Assembly: GCA_030159075.1 (NCBI GenBank)
Contig: BROG01000266.1
Coordinates: 695,501 to 759,500 of the forward strand
Direction: 5' to 3'
Length of the DNA stretch: 64,000 nucleotides
Source of the DNA: Atrina japonica
Lineage: Eukaryota > Mollusca > Bivalvia > Pterioida > Pinnidae
Shown: positions 12,636 through 29,111 of the stretch, piece by piece
Numbering within the stretch: the stretch's first letter is position 1
Layout of the letters: each line of letters starts with the position of its first letter
Position numbers and translations under genes: made by a program
Notes under the pieces: generated by a model
Told to the model about the DNA's origin: nothing
The model's input: only the letters and a program-made list of their open reading frames with translations
The model's database searches: none

Positions 12636-12949
12636 GGGTCTAAAAGAAGCCTCCGAGTTTATAAAAATATATATTTAAATTATGTCTATATTTCAGTACA
12701 AAACGTTTGAAATATTTTTATCATAATTAATATATTTTAAAACTTATGGATTTACTCAATCCTGGAGCTTTGCCTAAATATCCGGTTTCAGATTCCAGAA
12801 CTGAATATTTGTAGGTAATTGTAAATATTAATGAGGTAACATAAAATACCGAAGTTCAATCACATCTCGACATTCACATCTCAGGAATGTTAGATAGTGT
12901 TTTGGAGCACGACCATATGCAGTGACTTTCTTTCGCCAATTGGGTCTGG

Positions 12950-13345
12950 AGCTGACTGATGACCTTTTCACCAAGCTTGACCTTTTTACCGAACTTGACC
13001 TTTTAATCAGACTCGAGAGGTTTCCACGGGACATTTGCGACGGATGTGGCATATTAACATGGGACGCTGACTCCTTCCACACACCTGAGGCCCGTTTTAC
13101 GAAAGGTCCTATGTCCTAAATCCTAACTTTTAGTCCTAACTACCATGGCAACGCATCGCTGATTGGTCAGTCCCATGACAATTAGGACTAAGACTTAGAA
13201 TTTAGGACCTTTCGTAAAATGGGCCCCTGGCCACATTTGGAATTCGCAATTGCTCTTCGTGTTGAGACCGTCGTTATATCGTAATTTGTCGTATTCTAAT
13301 GGATTTGGAGTTTCGAATATCCATTGGTACTGTTATATATTAACA
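12950..13345 (+). repeat. Interspersed repeat interrupted by a MITE
   Basis: Phrases 'aggtttccacgggacatttg', 'cgacggatgtggcat', 'gaattcgcaattgctctt' and 'atttgtcgtattctaatg' match a second copy at about 52615-52815. The MITE at 13089-13226 interrupts this copy only. Confidence 0.7.
13089..13226. mobile_element. MITE with GGCCCGTTTTACGAAAGGTCC ends
   Basis: The left terminus GGCCCGTTTTACGAAAGGTC and the right terminus, whose complement is GGCCCATTTTACGAAAGGTC, form strong inverted repeats. An inner pair TTAGTCCTAA / TTAGGACTAA adds to the hairpin. The element is about 138 bp and non-coding. The paralogous sequence near 52728 lacks it. Confidence 0.8.
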
Positions 13346-13397
13346 AATTATTACCAGAGTGACCACTGCATTTTCATTCTAGTACAGATTGAGCGCC

Positions 13398-14042
13398 AAT
13401 GGGTGTGTGGAGTGGATAAGGAATTATCCTACCTTAGACAGGCTCATCTGCCATTTTTCCAAGCCAGAATTTATTTGTCCACACCCTAGGGTGTAGAAAG
13501 CTACGGGCGCTATGACGTCACAATATAAATTTTATAACGTAGGATTTGTATCTAAGTTTGCGTCAGGTTGTATTTACGTACATACAAATGTGAGAGAGAG
13601 AAAAAATCAATCATGGTTGTGTTGAGTGGAAAGGGAAATCTCGACCTTCGTGGTAGGAATCTGAAAGTCCAATCCTCGGGAAACCCTTGGATTCGACAAC
13701 CATATTCTTACTGCTAGGGTTCAGAATTCCTTATCCACTCCAAACACCAATATAAGATTCTATTAATATCCACCAGTGGTAAAAGTCTGAATTTGAAGAA
13801 TTTCAGATTCCTACCACGAGCGTTTCCTATTTTACTCAACATACCCGTGTTCGATTAATTTTCTCCCGTGCTTCAAATACATATTTATGCAAATAATGGA
13901 TAAAATCTGACGCGACTTTTAATGCAGTAGATTATCATAACATAATCCCTACGTCATAAAATTACATTGTGACGTCATAACATATGTAGCTTGTCTATAC
14001 CCTTCCTTCGGGTATGGACAGAGAATTCTGACTTGGCAAAAA
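13398..14042. mobile_element. Foldback element with nested inverted arms
   Basis: Three inverted pairs are visible: 'gtggagtggataaggaatt' (13405) with 'gaattccttatccactcc' (13724); 'cgtggtaggaatctgaaa' (13649) with 'tttcagattcctaccacg' (about 13802); and 'gccagaatttatttgtccac' (about 13461) with the complement of 'ggacagagaattctgacttg' (about 14017). Their overlap implies one element inserted in another. It lies just downstream of the Gln-rich gene. Confidence 0.6.
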
Positions 14043-14251
14043 GGTAGATATTCAAATTAAAAACAAACAAAGAAGACCGGTGAATATAAAATTATTTCAT
14101 TAACACGAAAATAGTACAGTTTAAATAGAATAACCATCACAAACATGTTAAATAAGAAACGCGGTTACATTGTATAGTCTTCCGGGAACAAAATGTCTTT
14201 TTGTCACCCATAAACATAAACTAAATATATTCAAGCACCTGTTCCGTATTT

Positions 14252-18119
<3,868 letters not shown>

Positions 18120-18197
18120 CTCAGATGGTGTCCACATTCTCCGTCTCTACAGTTCCTCGGTTATGTAATAAAATTCTGATAACTTGAACAAAATTGA

Positions 18198-18204
18198 TTT
18201 TATA
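18198..18204 (-). promoter_or_regulatory. TATA box candidate of the Gln-rich gene
   Basis: On the minus strand TATAAAA lies about 80 bp upstream of the exon 1 ATG. A start site about 30 bp downstream would give a 5' leader of roughly 50 nt. Inference from spacing only. Confidence 0.45.
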
Positions 18205-18904
18205 TTGCGATGGCGGAAGAATGACAGACTATTATTCAACAAAATAATTTTTTTCATAATTTGCAATAAAAAGAAATATAAATCCAAAGTGACCCTTCAC
18301 CTAGAAGTTTGTTCAGGGAAAATATCCATTTGTTGCGTTTTATGTTGGTAATTAAACAGAATTAATCAGTTGTTTACATAGCACTTTTATTAATGTCTTC
18401 AAATTTTATGTTCATTATTTTATTGTCAGGTGTACTTGAAACATGAGGTTACGGTAGAGGCATTTGAACACCAATCGCTTAGAAAACCACACTTTTGATG
18501 TTCACGGAAAGTTATTGGCTTTCAACATATTTCTCATCTCTAAAAGTTCTGGTGAACCACATTACCTGCTAAAATTGAAAGCTATTGTACAACTCAACGA
18601 TTTCGTATGATTTATATACAAACAATTAACAATGTCATTACGTTCAGCCGCCAAGGTCTTCCCTATGACGTAATTACATCTGAGTGACGTATTAACTACA
18701 ATTGCTACATGTGCTAACCTGTGCTATGGACGTATGTTAACGTATTGGGATCGGCAGAACATCATGCCTGTCGTGATATCTGGGCATAACTTCTAAATCT
18801 CATCCTAAAACATTTGACTTTTCGAGTACCTTCTCCACCATTTAAATCTGAAAGCCGTCGGGTTTCTGAAAAAAATGTCGGTTGTGGTAGCAAATAACAG
18901 TGGT
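18205..18904. other. Intergenic, no gene seen
   Basis: Presumed upstream region of the Gln-rich gene, AT-rich, with no clear feature other than the TATA-like box at its edge. Confidence 0.4.
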
Positions 18905-19150
18905 ATAGTAAAATCCATATTTATCTCATGAACTTTTCATGACTTTAGCGAGTTTAGATTTTAGATCATAAATCAATGTACAGGTAAGATCCAATGCAGA
19001 ATAAAACGCTTTTCCCGTGAAACCCGTCATACCTATCCAGTGCAGAATAAAACGCTTTTCCCGTGAATCCCGTCATAACAGAAAAATAAGCAGAATCGTT
19101 CGTATTATAAAAAGTTACTCCGCCCTGCCAGGTTATGTGGATCGGATAAT
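18905..19150 (+). repeat. Interspersed repeat, family R2
   Basis: Family R2 runs from 'aaatccata(t)aacctggcg' through 'aataaaacgcttttcccgtg' and 'agaatcgttcgtattataa' to 'ttactccgccctgccaggtt'. Other copies are at 29646-30005 and 49128-49390. This copy has an internal 46-bp duplication (18989-19034 and 19035-19076). Confidence 0.7.
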
Positions 19151-19247
19151 ACAAACACAACATTTAGTCATAGTTCACGCCATTTGTGCTAATGGAACAC
19201 ATTGTAATAAAACAAATAGAATAACTGTGTCACTTCAGGGACATTTA

Positions 19248-19370
19248 CTCCATGGCACCTGATCCTAGCTCTGGGATGTTAAGAGGTTCGGTTCATGTTT
19301 ATTTAATGTTCACCAGATTTGTTATTTGTCTCCTGGCCATCCTGATGATTAATACTTTGGTGTCGGTCAT
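19248..19370 (+). repeat. Interspersed repeat, family R1
   Basis: Diverged R1 copy starting 'ctccatggcacctgatccta', directly after the R2 copy. Confidence 0.6.
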
Positions 19371-19563
19371 TTTAATATTCACTTAAAACAGGTTATAATA
19401 TGTGAATTCTATTATAACTGCTTGATCAGCATGTCCAGGAGAATTCTCAAATATGCATGTTATTTTTTCAAATATTGAAACCTGTCTAAAGATGCCACCA
19501 CTTCTACTCCAAAATGCGGGTTCTCAAAATTTACCGGTCGGCAGAGAAAGCTTACTCATCTAA

Positions 19564-19680
19564 GGTACCTGATCCCACCTCTGGATTTCCAGAAGTCCGT
19601 GTTTGTCAAATGTTCATCAGATTTGTATATTGTATCCTGGACATCCTGAAGATTTATACTGTGGTATATGTGGTTTTTTT
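19564..19680 (+). repeat. Interspersed repeat, family R1
   Basis: R1 copy with 'cctgatcccacctctggatt' and 'catcctgaagatttatact'. Confidence 0.7.
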
Positions 19681-20276
19681 GTATTGAGCTCTTAAAGGCA
19701 ATTTATTTTCAGGGTAATTTCAGCAGGTTTTCAGTTTGTGGTTTAACAAGACAGGTGCCATTTTCATAATAGTGTACTTTGACCACGGTTTTCACTTTAT
19801 TTTATTCATTGACATTGATCATATACAGCATGACCAAGCGTCACGTATACCATTTGATTGCTTATTCAGTCATGATATTCCATGTTCTTTTATTACGTCC
19901 GCCGACAAAGATTTGATACTATATATTTCTTCATCAGATAAATTGGAAACATAATGCATAATTTTGACCTCAAAGAGGTAACAGAAAATTATACATTTCA
20001 AAGGTACATTTACGTTCCACTTCCTTACTTATTTTTCTAACTGTCTATTCTAGATTTCTGTTGCTCATTTTATTTGTTTTAAAAACCGAAACATGCGTTG
20101 TCAAATAAACTTTAATTTTCAGTCACATTTTGGTCTATTATTTACTATTATTATCTTATGACAATGAAATATTTTAATGGATTTTATTTACCAAACACAA
20201 ATTTGTATATAATGAGCAATTGTGCCGGGGAATTTTTATTTCGACATTTGATGCGAATCCGTGAGGTTACAATGCC
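19681..20276. other. Intergenic, no gene seen
   Basis: A 72-codon open frame at 19736-19954 has no motif and no splice-linked partner; I do not call it. Confidence 0.4.
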
Positions 20277-21141
20277 TGATGTTTCTTCGAACTTGTGATA
20301 TTACTTTGAACCCGTGATGTTACTTTGAACCCGTGATGTTACTTTGAACCCTTGATGTTACTTTGAACCCGTGATGTTACTTTGAACCCGTAATGTTACT
20401 TTGAACCCGTGATTCTCTTATTATTGTTGTTCTATAACATGTAAGGTAAATAAATGAGGCAAGGTTGGAGCTCTGAGGTCACACCCCATACAATATAAAA
20501 AAATCGCAGATACCAAAGTATAAATCAATAGAATGTCCAAGACATAGATACAAATCCGGTGAAAATGGACAAACACGGACCTCTGGAAACCAAGAGGTGG
20601 GATCAGGTGCCATGGAGGAGTAAGCATCCCCTGTCGACCGGTCACACCCGCCGTGAGTCCACAATTTAAAATTTGCAAAATAAATGTCAAACCCTTGATG
20701 TAACTTCGAACCCCTGATGTTACTTCAAACCCCTGATGTTACTTCGAACACTTGATGTTACTTCTGTTGGTCTGTAATAACCTCGAATGTAACGTGGTTG
20801 TATGTTTGTCTGTACTTTGTAATAACATCTGATGTTACATGGTTCTATGTTTGTCTGTTGGTCTGTAATAACTCCTGATGTTACATGGTTCTATGTTTGT
20901 CTGTTGGTCTGTATTAACCCCTGATGTTACATAGTTCTTGTTTGTCTGTTGGTCTGTAATAACCTCTAATGTTACATGGATCTTGTTTGTTTGTTGGTCT
21001 GTAATTACCTCTAATGTTACATGGTTTTATGTTTGTCTGTTGGTCTGTAATAACCTCTGATGTTACATGGTTTTATGTTTGTCGGTTGGTCTGTAATAAC
21101 CCCCGATGTTACATGGTTCTATGTTTGTCTGTTGGTCTGTA
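20277..21141. repeat. Compound minisatellite split by an R1 insertion
   Basis: The first part (20277-20412) repeats the 19-bp unit GATGTTACTTTGAACCCGT about six times. After the inserted R1 copy the related unit 'cccctgatgttacttc' resumes (20690-20770). From about 20775 to 21141 a longer unit of about 46-48 bp takes over ('gatgttacatggttctatg' then 'tttgtctgttggtctgtaat'), about eight copies. All parts share GATGTTAC. Confidence 0.85.
20495..20665 (-). repeat. Interspersed repeat, family R1, inside a minisatellite
   Basis: Well-preserved reversed R1 copy ending 'gaccggtcacacccgccgtg', flanked on both sides by the GATGTTAC minisatellite. Confidence 0.8.
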
Positions 21142-21324
21142 AATATATATATTGCCTTAAAGGTGTTCTGTCACCGATTTTCATTAACTAACTGAAAAAA
21201 TTATTCTTTACCATTTTTAAAACTTGTATCCCAAACAAAGACGCATGGAAACAACAAAAAAGCTAACCCGCATATCACGCATTGTGAATTCCATATACGT
21301 ATATATTATTTACTGGTAAGTTAT

Positions 21325-21660
21325 TGTCACAGGGATAACAAGATTTGCTTTTGATGTGAACGTTCCTCAAATTTTACGGTCGGCATGATGACTTTGTTTG
21401 CGATTACTCTGTTTCACTAAATGAAATGTTGAGTTACCTGTCGAGTAGTGGTTGTTGAGTTGTCTTTACTGATTATTTCCCACTTATTTCATTTGAATTT
21501 GACTGTGTACACGTGGTGGTTGTGACCGGTCAGTAGGTGCTGATCACTTCTCCCATGGCATCTGATCCCACCTCTGGATTTCCAGAGGTCCGTGTTTGTC
21601 CTATGTTCACCAGGTTTGTATATTTTATCCTGGATATACTGATTAATTCTGTGGTATCTG
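21325..21660 (+). repeat. Long copy of interspersed family R1
   Basis: Begins further 5' than most copies: 'gtcacagggataacaagatt', 'acggtcggcatgatgacttt', 'gcgattactctgtttcacta', then the usual 'gaccggtcagtaggtgctga' and 'acctctggatttccagaggt'. Together with 26045-26475 and 47885-48150 it shows that the full element is at least about 600 bp. Confidence 0.75.
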
Positions 21661-22394
21661 TGATTTATATTTTTATAAACCATGTAAAATGCATGCAGAA
21701 ATATCGAATTAGTCTTTGGTTATTTATAATGCTTTAATTCTATACAATCATTTTCAAATCGCCATGTAAAACCCAACAGATCTTGGTCTCTAAAGACCCT
21801 CACAATTGTGACAGTGCACGTCTAGATATGTCTCTTTTCTTATACATTTTTGAATTGTACATAGTTGATAAGACGTAACACTTAAATATTTTTAAAATAA
21901 AACTTATCAATGGTCAACACTCATAGTATTTTGAAATATATTTAATAAATCAAGTAAGGGACTAATCCATTATTTATAACGAAGTCAAAAACAAAGAGAG
22001 GTAACTCTTGTAAGAATAAATATTCAACTTATAGCTAATATATTTTATCTATTATCATTTTGAGCCTGTCGTTTTGTATCTTATTAAAAAATGCGAAATA
22101 GGTCGTTCGATATATTGAATAAGAGATCATTACCGATAGTTGTGTAATAATACATTTACTATAAAGATTGAATATTAGAAATTCGGAAATTTTCAAGGTG
22201 CCATAAAGGTTTTGTGTAGATAATGCGAACTTTCGTCATCCTATTCAGTTTGTTTGTTTTGTTGATGCTTTATAACCTACCTCGCTAAGAAATGTCCTCC
22301 TCATTGCGACATCACCAGCAATATGTGTGAAATATACACAAATTTGACCTCTACTATGGACTGACGCCATTTCACTAGTTTTTTTAAGGTGACA
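21661..22394. other. Intergenic, no gene seen
   Basis: AT-rich, no supported feature. Confidence 0.4.
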
Positions 22395-22490
22395 AGAGAC
22401 CTCTGTTTTAAGTTACATCCTAAAGAGCCAGTGCCGTGAATCGAACCCGGGACCGTTTGACACAGGACGACCCCAAGCGCTGCATTAAAT
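22395..22490 (-). mobile_element. Possible tRNA-derived SINE head
   Basis: On the minus strand a strong B-box-like phrase, GGTCCCGGGTTCGATTCACG, is present. No complete cloverleaf could be drawn, so a tRNA-derived retroposon is likelier than a tRNA gene. Confidence 0.35.
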
Positions 22491-22772
22491 TATAAAGTAA
22501 AGTGTATATAGTTTGATTCGAATTTGCTGTCAGCTTTTTCAAATTAATGCAAGTCTCTCATCTTAGATATATTTTAACATTGATATAGACATTGTTACCA
22601 GTTATTACAATTATTTCCGACACTTTGCGCAATAGGTCGGAATTGGGTTATGCGTTTATTTGCAGGTCTTTTTCTCTGACCATAACTTTAAGTTTTCCTT
22701 TAACATTTAATGGGTACTTAAAAGATTTTAAAGATATTAAGGTAGTTCATTAGTGTATAAATAAGGTTACCG

Positions 22773-22920
22773 ATGTGACCGGTCAACAGGGGATGCTTAC
22801 CCCTCCATGGCTCCTGACTCCACTTCTGGAAATCAGGTTCGTGTTTGTCCAATGTTCACCAGATTTTTATATGTATTCGTGATATCCTGAAGATTTGCAC
22901 TTTGGTATCTGAGATTTTAT
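22773..22920 (+). repeat. Interspersed repeat, family R1
   Basis: 'gaccggtcaacaggggatgc' to 'ctttggtatctgagatttta', diverged in the middle. Confidence 0.7.
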
Positions 22921-23054
22921 ATTATATGTATCTATAATATAAAGGAATTGATAGTGACAAACACCCAATTAAGAGGTCGCCAAGAATGTGTTTAAACGTA
23001 GTTCTGTGAGGATATAATCGGCTTTAGGTGAACTGCAATAATTTGAACTGTGCT

Positions 23055-23240
23055 TTAGAATGACGTCAATGCAGTAAGGTTCTTTTTACGTGCCACGCCT
23101 ACCGTGACATATGATCTCAATCGAAAGACCCGTGACTTTCAGTTTATATGCCGAGCATTTGGCCAAGGATCAGTCATCACTTTAAAAAAGTCTTGAGTAT
23201 GACGCAATACCGGAAATCTAACCAGACATTCAGTTTATGA
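23055..23240 (+). repeat. Interspersed repeat, family R3
   Basis: 'acgtgccacgcctaccgtga', 'gacccgtgactttcagttta', 'atgccgagcatttggccaag' and 'aaaaagtcttgagtatgacg' match 45262-45420. Possibly a SINE body. Unnamed here. Confidence 0.6.
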
Positions 23241-24240
23241 ATTCATCATTCTACCACTAGAACACCGCTAGTGGTCCATTATGTGCAACTGAGTGGTATT
23301 GCTCCATTTAACCCTATGCGTCTTAAAGAGGGATGTGATTTTAAAAACTCATATAAGAAATGACATATGTTCTGTACAATAAAAAGAAACATTTTATGAA
23401 AAAGGAATTCATAAATCGGATTTCATGAAACTATGTGAAAGACAACGATTAAATGCATTTGAATTAGTAGGGAGATTATTATTAGCTTCCTTGTTTGAAT
23501 GTTTCCGACCACGATTGCATTTGGTCTTTATACACGCTTCTTATCTAAATTAAACTTGAGTATATGTAACTAGAAGAGAGATTTAGAAATAATAACGATT
23601 TCAGGGATTTATTTAATGTAAATTACAGATGCCTACCCCCCAGATGCCTTTGTTTTCGGAAGATACGGATGAATGTCATTGATTGAATATTGTATTTAAA
23701 ATAGGGTCAATAAAATCTTCCAAATTACGTGTTTTATCTCTATACTACGTCAGGACAAAAAACTGCAATCACATAACATCATTATCCATGTTAGTTTGTA
23801 TGTGATTTTAGTACCTCGTAATCTGATAAACGAAATCTGAAGAAATGTTTTTCTTGATAGATCTTGATAACGCCTTAAATATCACAAACAAACATTGAAT
23901 ATATGTTTATATATTTAAATTATGGGAAGTTATAATTGGCATCGACAGTAAAAATTGTATAGATATAAATAAGAATTATATACTGTGTACATTTTTGTCA
24001 ACTTTGGTTTTATGTTTTGAATTAAAACGCCGAGGGGGCAAAATAGGCTTTCTACCGTGTGAAGTCATTAAGGTTACTAGATGATTTATCTCTTTGATGT
24101 TTAAGATTCTACCTGTATATAAACATCGCATGTTCAGCGATAAAACACCTTAAAGGTAAGCATTACCTGAATTAAACATTTTTATTGTTACTGTTGCAAG
24201 CAAGTGCATCTACAAAGCAAATAATGAAACACGCAGGCAC
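23241..24240. other. Intergenic, no gene seen
   Basis: AT-rich; a short hairpin CCACTAG...CTAGTGG lies near 23252-23274. Nothing coding. Confidence 0.4.
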
Positions 24241-24245
24241 GTTTA

Positions 24246-24312
24246 TATACATACATACATACATACATACATACATACATACATACATACATACATACAT
24301 ACATACATACAT
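24246..24312. repeat. (ACAT)n microsatellite
   Basis: A clean tetranucleotide run. Confidence 0.95.
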
Positions 24313-24479
24313 CAAAATCGGATGAGTCGTAAGTAAAACCTGCTTTATCGACCACCTGTGTATAAGGTCCACCTGGCCATAAATAGTACCATTTGTGTAC
24401 AAATCAACCTCTATGTAAAGGCCACCTCCTTATAAAGACTGGTTTTGTTGTGTCCGTAAGGGGGTCTATATATGCAAGT

Positions 24480-24895
24480 TTCACTGTATATATCTATACA
24501 ACTTTTATTCCGGATATCTCAAAGATTTTATTTTGAATTTTCGCTTATCTCAAAGTATTTTCCTATTCTGAAGTACCGAAATATTATAGTAATGCCACTT
24601 AATATCTCGAAATTACCCTTTGCGACTGAAGGTTTACATTTTATACGCAAAAGACATGATATAGAATTATTTGTTTACCTGAAAAAACACGGGACAATCA
24701 ACTCCCGTTATGTAGCCACTGTAAATGTATAATTAATAATTGCTTAAACCCAATTTGAATTAAGCATTACCCTACATAGGTCTATTCGTTGTCCAATAAA
24801 AATGGAAAATATGTGAATTGCAAATTTTGGTTATCACGAATTTCGGATATTTCTAAGTAAACGGGTCGGTCCCGTGGATTCCGAGATAACATATT

Positions 24896-24970
<75 letters not shown>

Positions 24971-25000
24971 GTGGAATCTCGTTATCTCTAAGTTTATAAT
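24480..25000. mobile_element. Repeat element with GTGGAATCTCGTTATCT end, containing (AT)n
   Basis: Segments such as 'aataattgcttaaacccaat', 'ctattcgttgtccaataaaa' and 'gtggaatctcgttatctcta' also occur, in reverse or diverged form, at 57065-57300. The (AT)n run at 24898-24970 lies inside the element. The long open frame across 24472-24732 is part of the repeat. Confidence 0.5.
24898..24970. repeat. (AT)n microsatellite
   Basis: An AT run adjoining the terminal motif of the surrounding element. Confidence 0.95.
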
Positions 25001-26013
<1,013 letters not shown>

Positions 26014-26044
26014 AGTCCTAAAATCTGGGTATACGATTACGGTG

Positions 26045-26475
26045 ATATAAACATATCGCCACACCATAACAATGCATCTTCCACATTTAAGTAGTAATAT
26101 GCCACAGTCACCCGCATATGGAGTTTATATTTCACAAGTCGTCTGGTATACCAGGACGTGTTCAACATATGAACATTTCATATACAGATGTAAACTACTC
26201 ACTGACAAAATATTGACTCAGGGATATAATAATCTGATATAATCTGTATAATAATCTTGTTTGCCTTTTCTTTGGTGGTTGTTGAAACCTCTGTACCGTT
26301 TGTGACGAGGATTCGTGCCTCACGTATTTCATTTGAACTTGACTGTGGACTCACGGCGGGTGTGACCGATCGACAGGGGATACTTACTCCTCCATGACAC
26401 CTGATCCCACCTCCTGGTTTCAAGAGGTTCGTGTTTGTGCATTTTTTACTAGATTTGTATCTATATCCAGGACAT
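26045..26475 (+). repeat. Long copy of interspersed family R1
   Basis: Starts with 'tccacatttaagtagtaata' and 'gcatatggagtttatatttc' (shared with 47885-48010), then joins the standard R1 core ('gaccgatcgacaggggatac' to 'tatatccaggacatccta'). Confidence 0.7.
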
Positions 26476-28004
26476 CCTAGGAATCGGGAACTAGACTATC
26501 TCAAAGATAATAAAAAATAAAAACATATCAGAAAATTTCAACCCTATTTGCAATGCAACATAAGGGATGGGGCAAACCTCGAAAATACTTAAAGGGGCGT
26601 TAGTAACATTTTGTTTGTCTTTTTACTACTAAGATTGACATATAATAACAAAAACAGAGATACACGGGGAAAATCTTAAATTCCTATATATTTAATGAAA
26701 ATTGCTTGAGAAACCCAGGTTTGGCTCTTTTTCACTTGCAATTGATTAACTCAACCTTACTATTTGTATATAAATACCGCAGTGGGCCTGACATTATTTT
26801 CACTTAATATATAGAAATATAAGATTTGTTATGCCTGTTTTGTTAAACATGCCCCCTTTAACACACTCTTTCATTATTAACAGGAAAAGACTACGTAAAT
26901 GGACAACTCGGTTTCATATAAAAAGTCTTGAAAATTGAAACTTAAATATATCCAGCAAACGACATGAAACACAATGTGAGTATCAAAATCCGACATGTTT
27001 TCGGTGACGTAACTTTAAGGGTCATTTGCGTCAGAATGAGATAGATACATTGAGACCCCTTTTCTGATTGGCTGACGACAAAGTGACGTATTGTGCAAAA
27101 CTATCATTAGATTAAGATCAATGTAAACTGCCAATAATAATTTGAAATCCATATTTCTTACATATATGTATATACACATATAAATGTATATACGTTGAAC
27201 CATGTTTGCGACGAACAAGCAGACCCCAATCTATCTGTCAGTCTTACCATTCGAAGTGGTTGTACTGTGTACGATCAATCGTCTCGCCAGCAGAAAGACC
27301 AAGGGTTCGTATTCCGACAACAAGTCATACCTAAGATTTTTAGTGTATATTTTAATAAATTTGTCCACGAAATTTGACACGATACAATTTGCTACAGATT
27401 TCCAGTAATTAGTCTCTTTTAAAAGATGTTATTTGATTACATTCCGTCACATCTTATACATTTCTGATATTTTTATTGCAGATGTGAGGAATAGAATTTA
27501 TTTCAGTAATTTGTGTTGTAGTTTTTTTTACATCTTTTGTGATGATTTATGTGCCGTTTCGTCGATTGAAGATTCAGGTCGACAATTTGTGTATAAAACT
27601 TACTTTTGATAATCTTAAACCATTTTTATAATACAAACATTTAAATTTACTTTCACACCCAATGTTAAATACGTCTAAACACATCACTTATTATGATAGT
27701 TAAAGTAATGTGCAAATTGTCAAAACATGTAACCCGTTATTACACCTTTGTGTTGGTTTTGTTTTACGATTGTCTTGAGATTTGGTATATGGTCAAATAC
27801 CAGTCTATTCTACTGATAAAACAATGTCGTAATGCATCGAATATGTACAAACAACACAAATTGAATATTATATAAAACAATGCAGGTACGAAATGTAATA
27901 TGCTTTGCCTTGAGTCTATAGTTAAAATTTAATAAAGCACAACCGATGTGAAGCATGGCAATTTTAAACAATATAACATATACCAGATACACAAATACGA
28001 ACGT
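26476..28004. other. Intergenic, no gene seen
   Basis: Overlapping short frames at 27195-27408 have no domain or splice partners. I see no supported feature. Confidence 0.4.
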
Positions 28005-28290
28005 ATTCATCTTCAGAGGAAATCCAGAAGTGGGATCAGGTGCCATGGAGGAGTAAGTATACCTTGTTTACCGGTCACACCCGTCGTGTGTCTACAGTCA
28101 AATTAAAATGAAATAAATGAATAAATCCTCGTCAAACCCACATAGACGTCTAAACAACCGCTACCGAAAAGATAACTCAACATTTCATTTAGTGAAACAT
28201 AGTGATTGCAAATAAGGTCATTTTACCGACCGTAGAACTTGCGGAATGTTGACATCAAGCGCGATTCCCGATACCCCTGTAAATGTTATT
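28005..28290 (-). repeat. Long reversed copy of interspersed family R1
   Basis: Core 'ggatcaggtgccatggagga' and 'ccggtcacacccgtcgtgtg', continuing into 'aacatttcatttagtgaaac' and 'ttaccgaccgtagaacttgc' as in 36866-37160. Confidence 0.75.
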
Positions 28291-28701
28291 ATATTATTTA
28301 ATGTTCTCAAATTGACCATGAAATAGATGATCACATGGAGTTTCAACGAAATGTAATTAATAAAAGCATAGGTCTACCAGATGTTTTTATATTTTTCAAC
28401 GGTGGGTGGCATCGGCCAACAATGATACCTGATGACACTACTGGATGTTCCAAAGATCTATTTTCGTCCACTATCTTTCTAAACTGTCTTGGGTACTTCT
28501 GTAGGGGAACAAGGTGTTATTGTATGTTTAATATAATGGTATGACGACAGGGAAATCATAATGTTCTGCTTGCTTGATTACGTTGTAAAGCTTGAAGTAA
28601 AATATTTCGATGGGGGTGAACTCCATTCAGCGTGATCACTTACGATGAAATTAATTCTGTCACTCCACGGCTCACATGAGACTAAATATAATTCCGAATA
28701 T

Positions 28702-28745
28702 CTGATTGGTTATTGAACCTTGAGACAACAAAATATAATGATATA
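28702..28745 (+). promoter_or_regulatory. Candidate promoter of the CAP gene
   Basis: An inverted CCAAT box (GATTGGTT at about 28702) is followed about 30 bp on by AT-rich TATA-like sequence (ATATAATGATATAAG), 60-70 bp before the ATG at 28805. A 'tttcag' at 28767-28772 might instead be a splice acceptor, in which case the promoter lies further upstream. Confidence 0.35.
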
Positions 28746-28804
28746 AGTTTTGTAATATTTAAACATCTTTCAGGGATTCTTTTAGCTAGATTCCTCTAGG
28801 CATC

Positions 28805-29020
28805 ATGGTGTTCTCCATTTCTACACTGGTCGTTGTGTTACTATGGGTGACTGCTGATGCATATCACAAAGATCACAGGGCACACCGACGTTCTTCACGA
28901 TCCTCTCTGGACAAGGAACGTAATGAGTTACACTTAGCACCGGTATGCTTTTCATGTCATTTGTATTCTTTAAACATTATCGATTTTTGACGTATATTAT
29001 GAATTTATTTTTAAAGAGTT

Positions 29021-29111
<91 letters not shown>

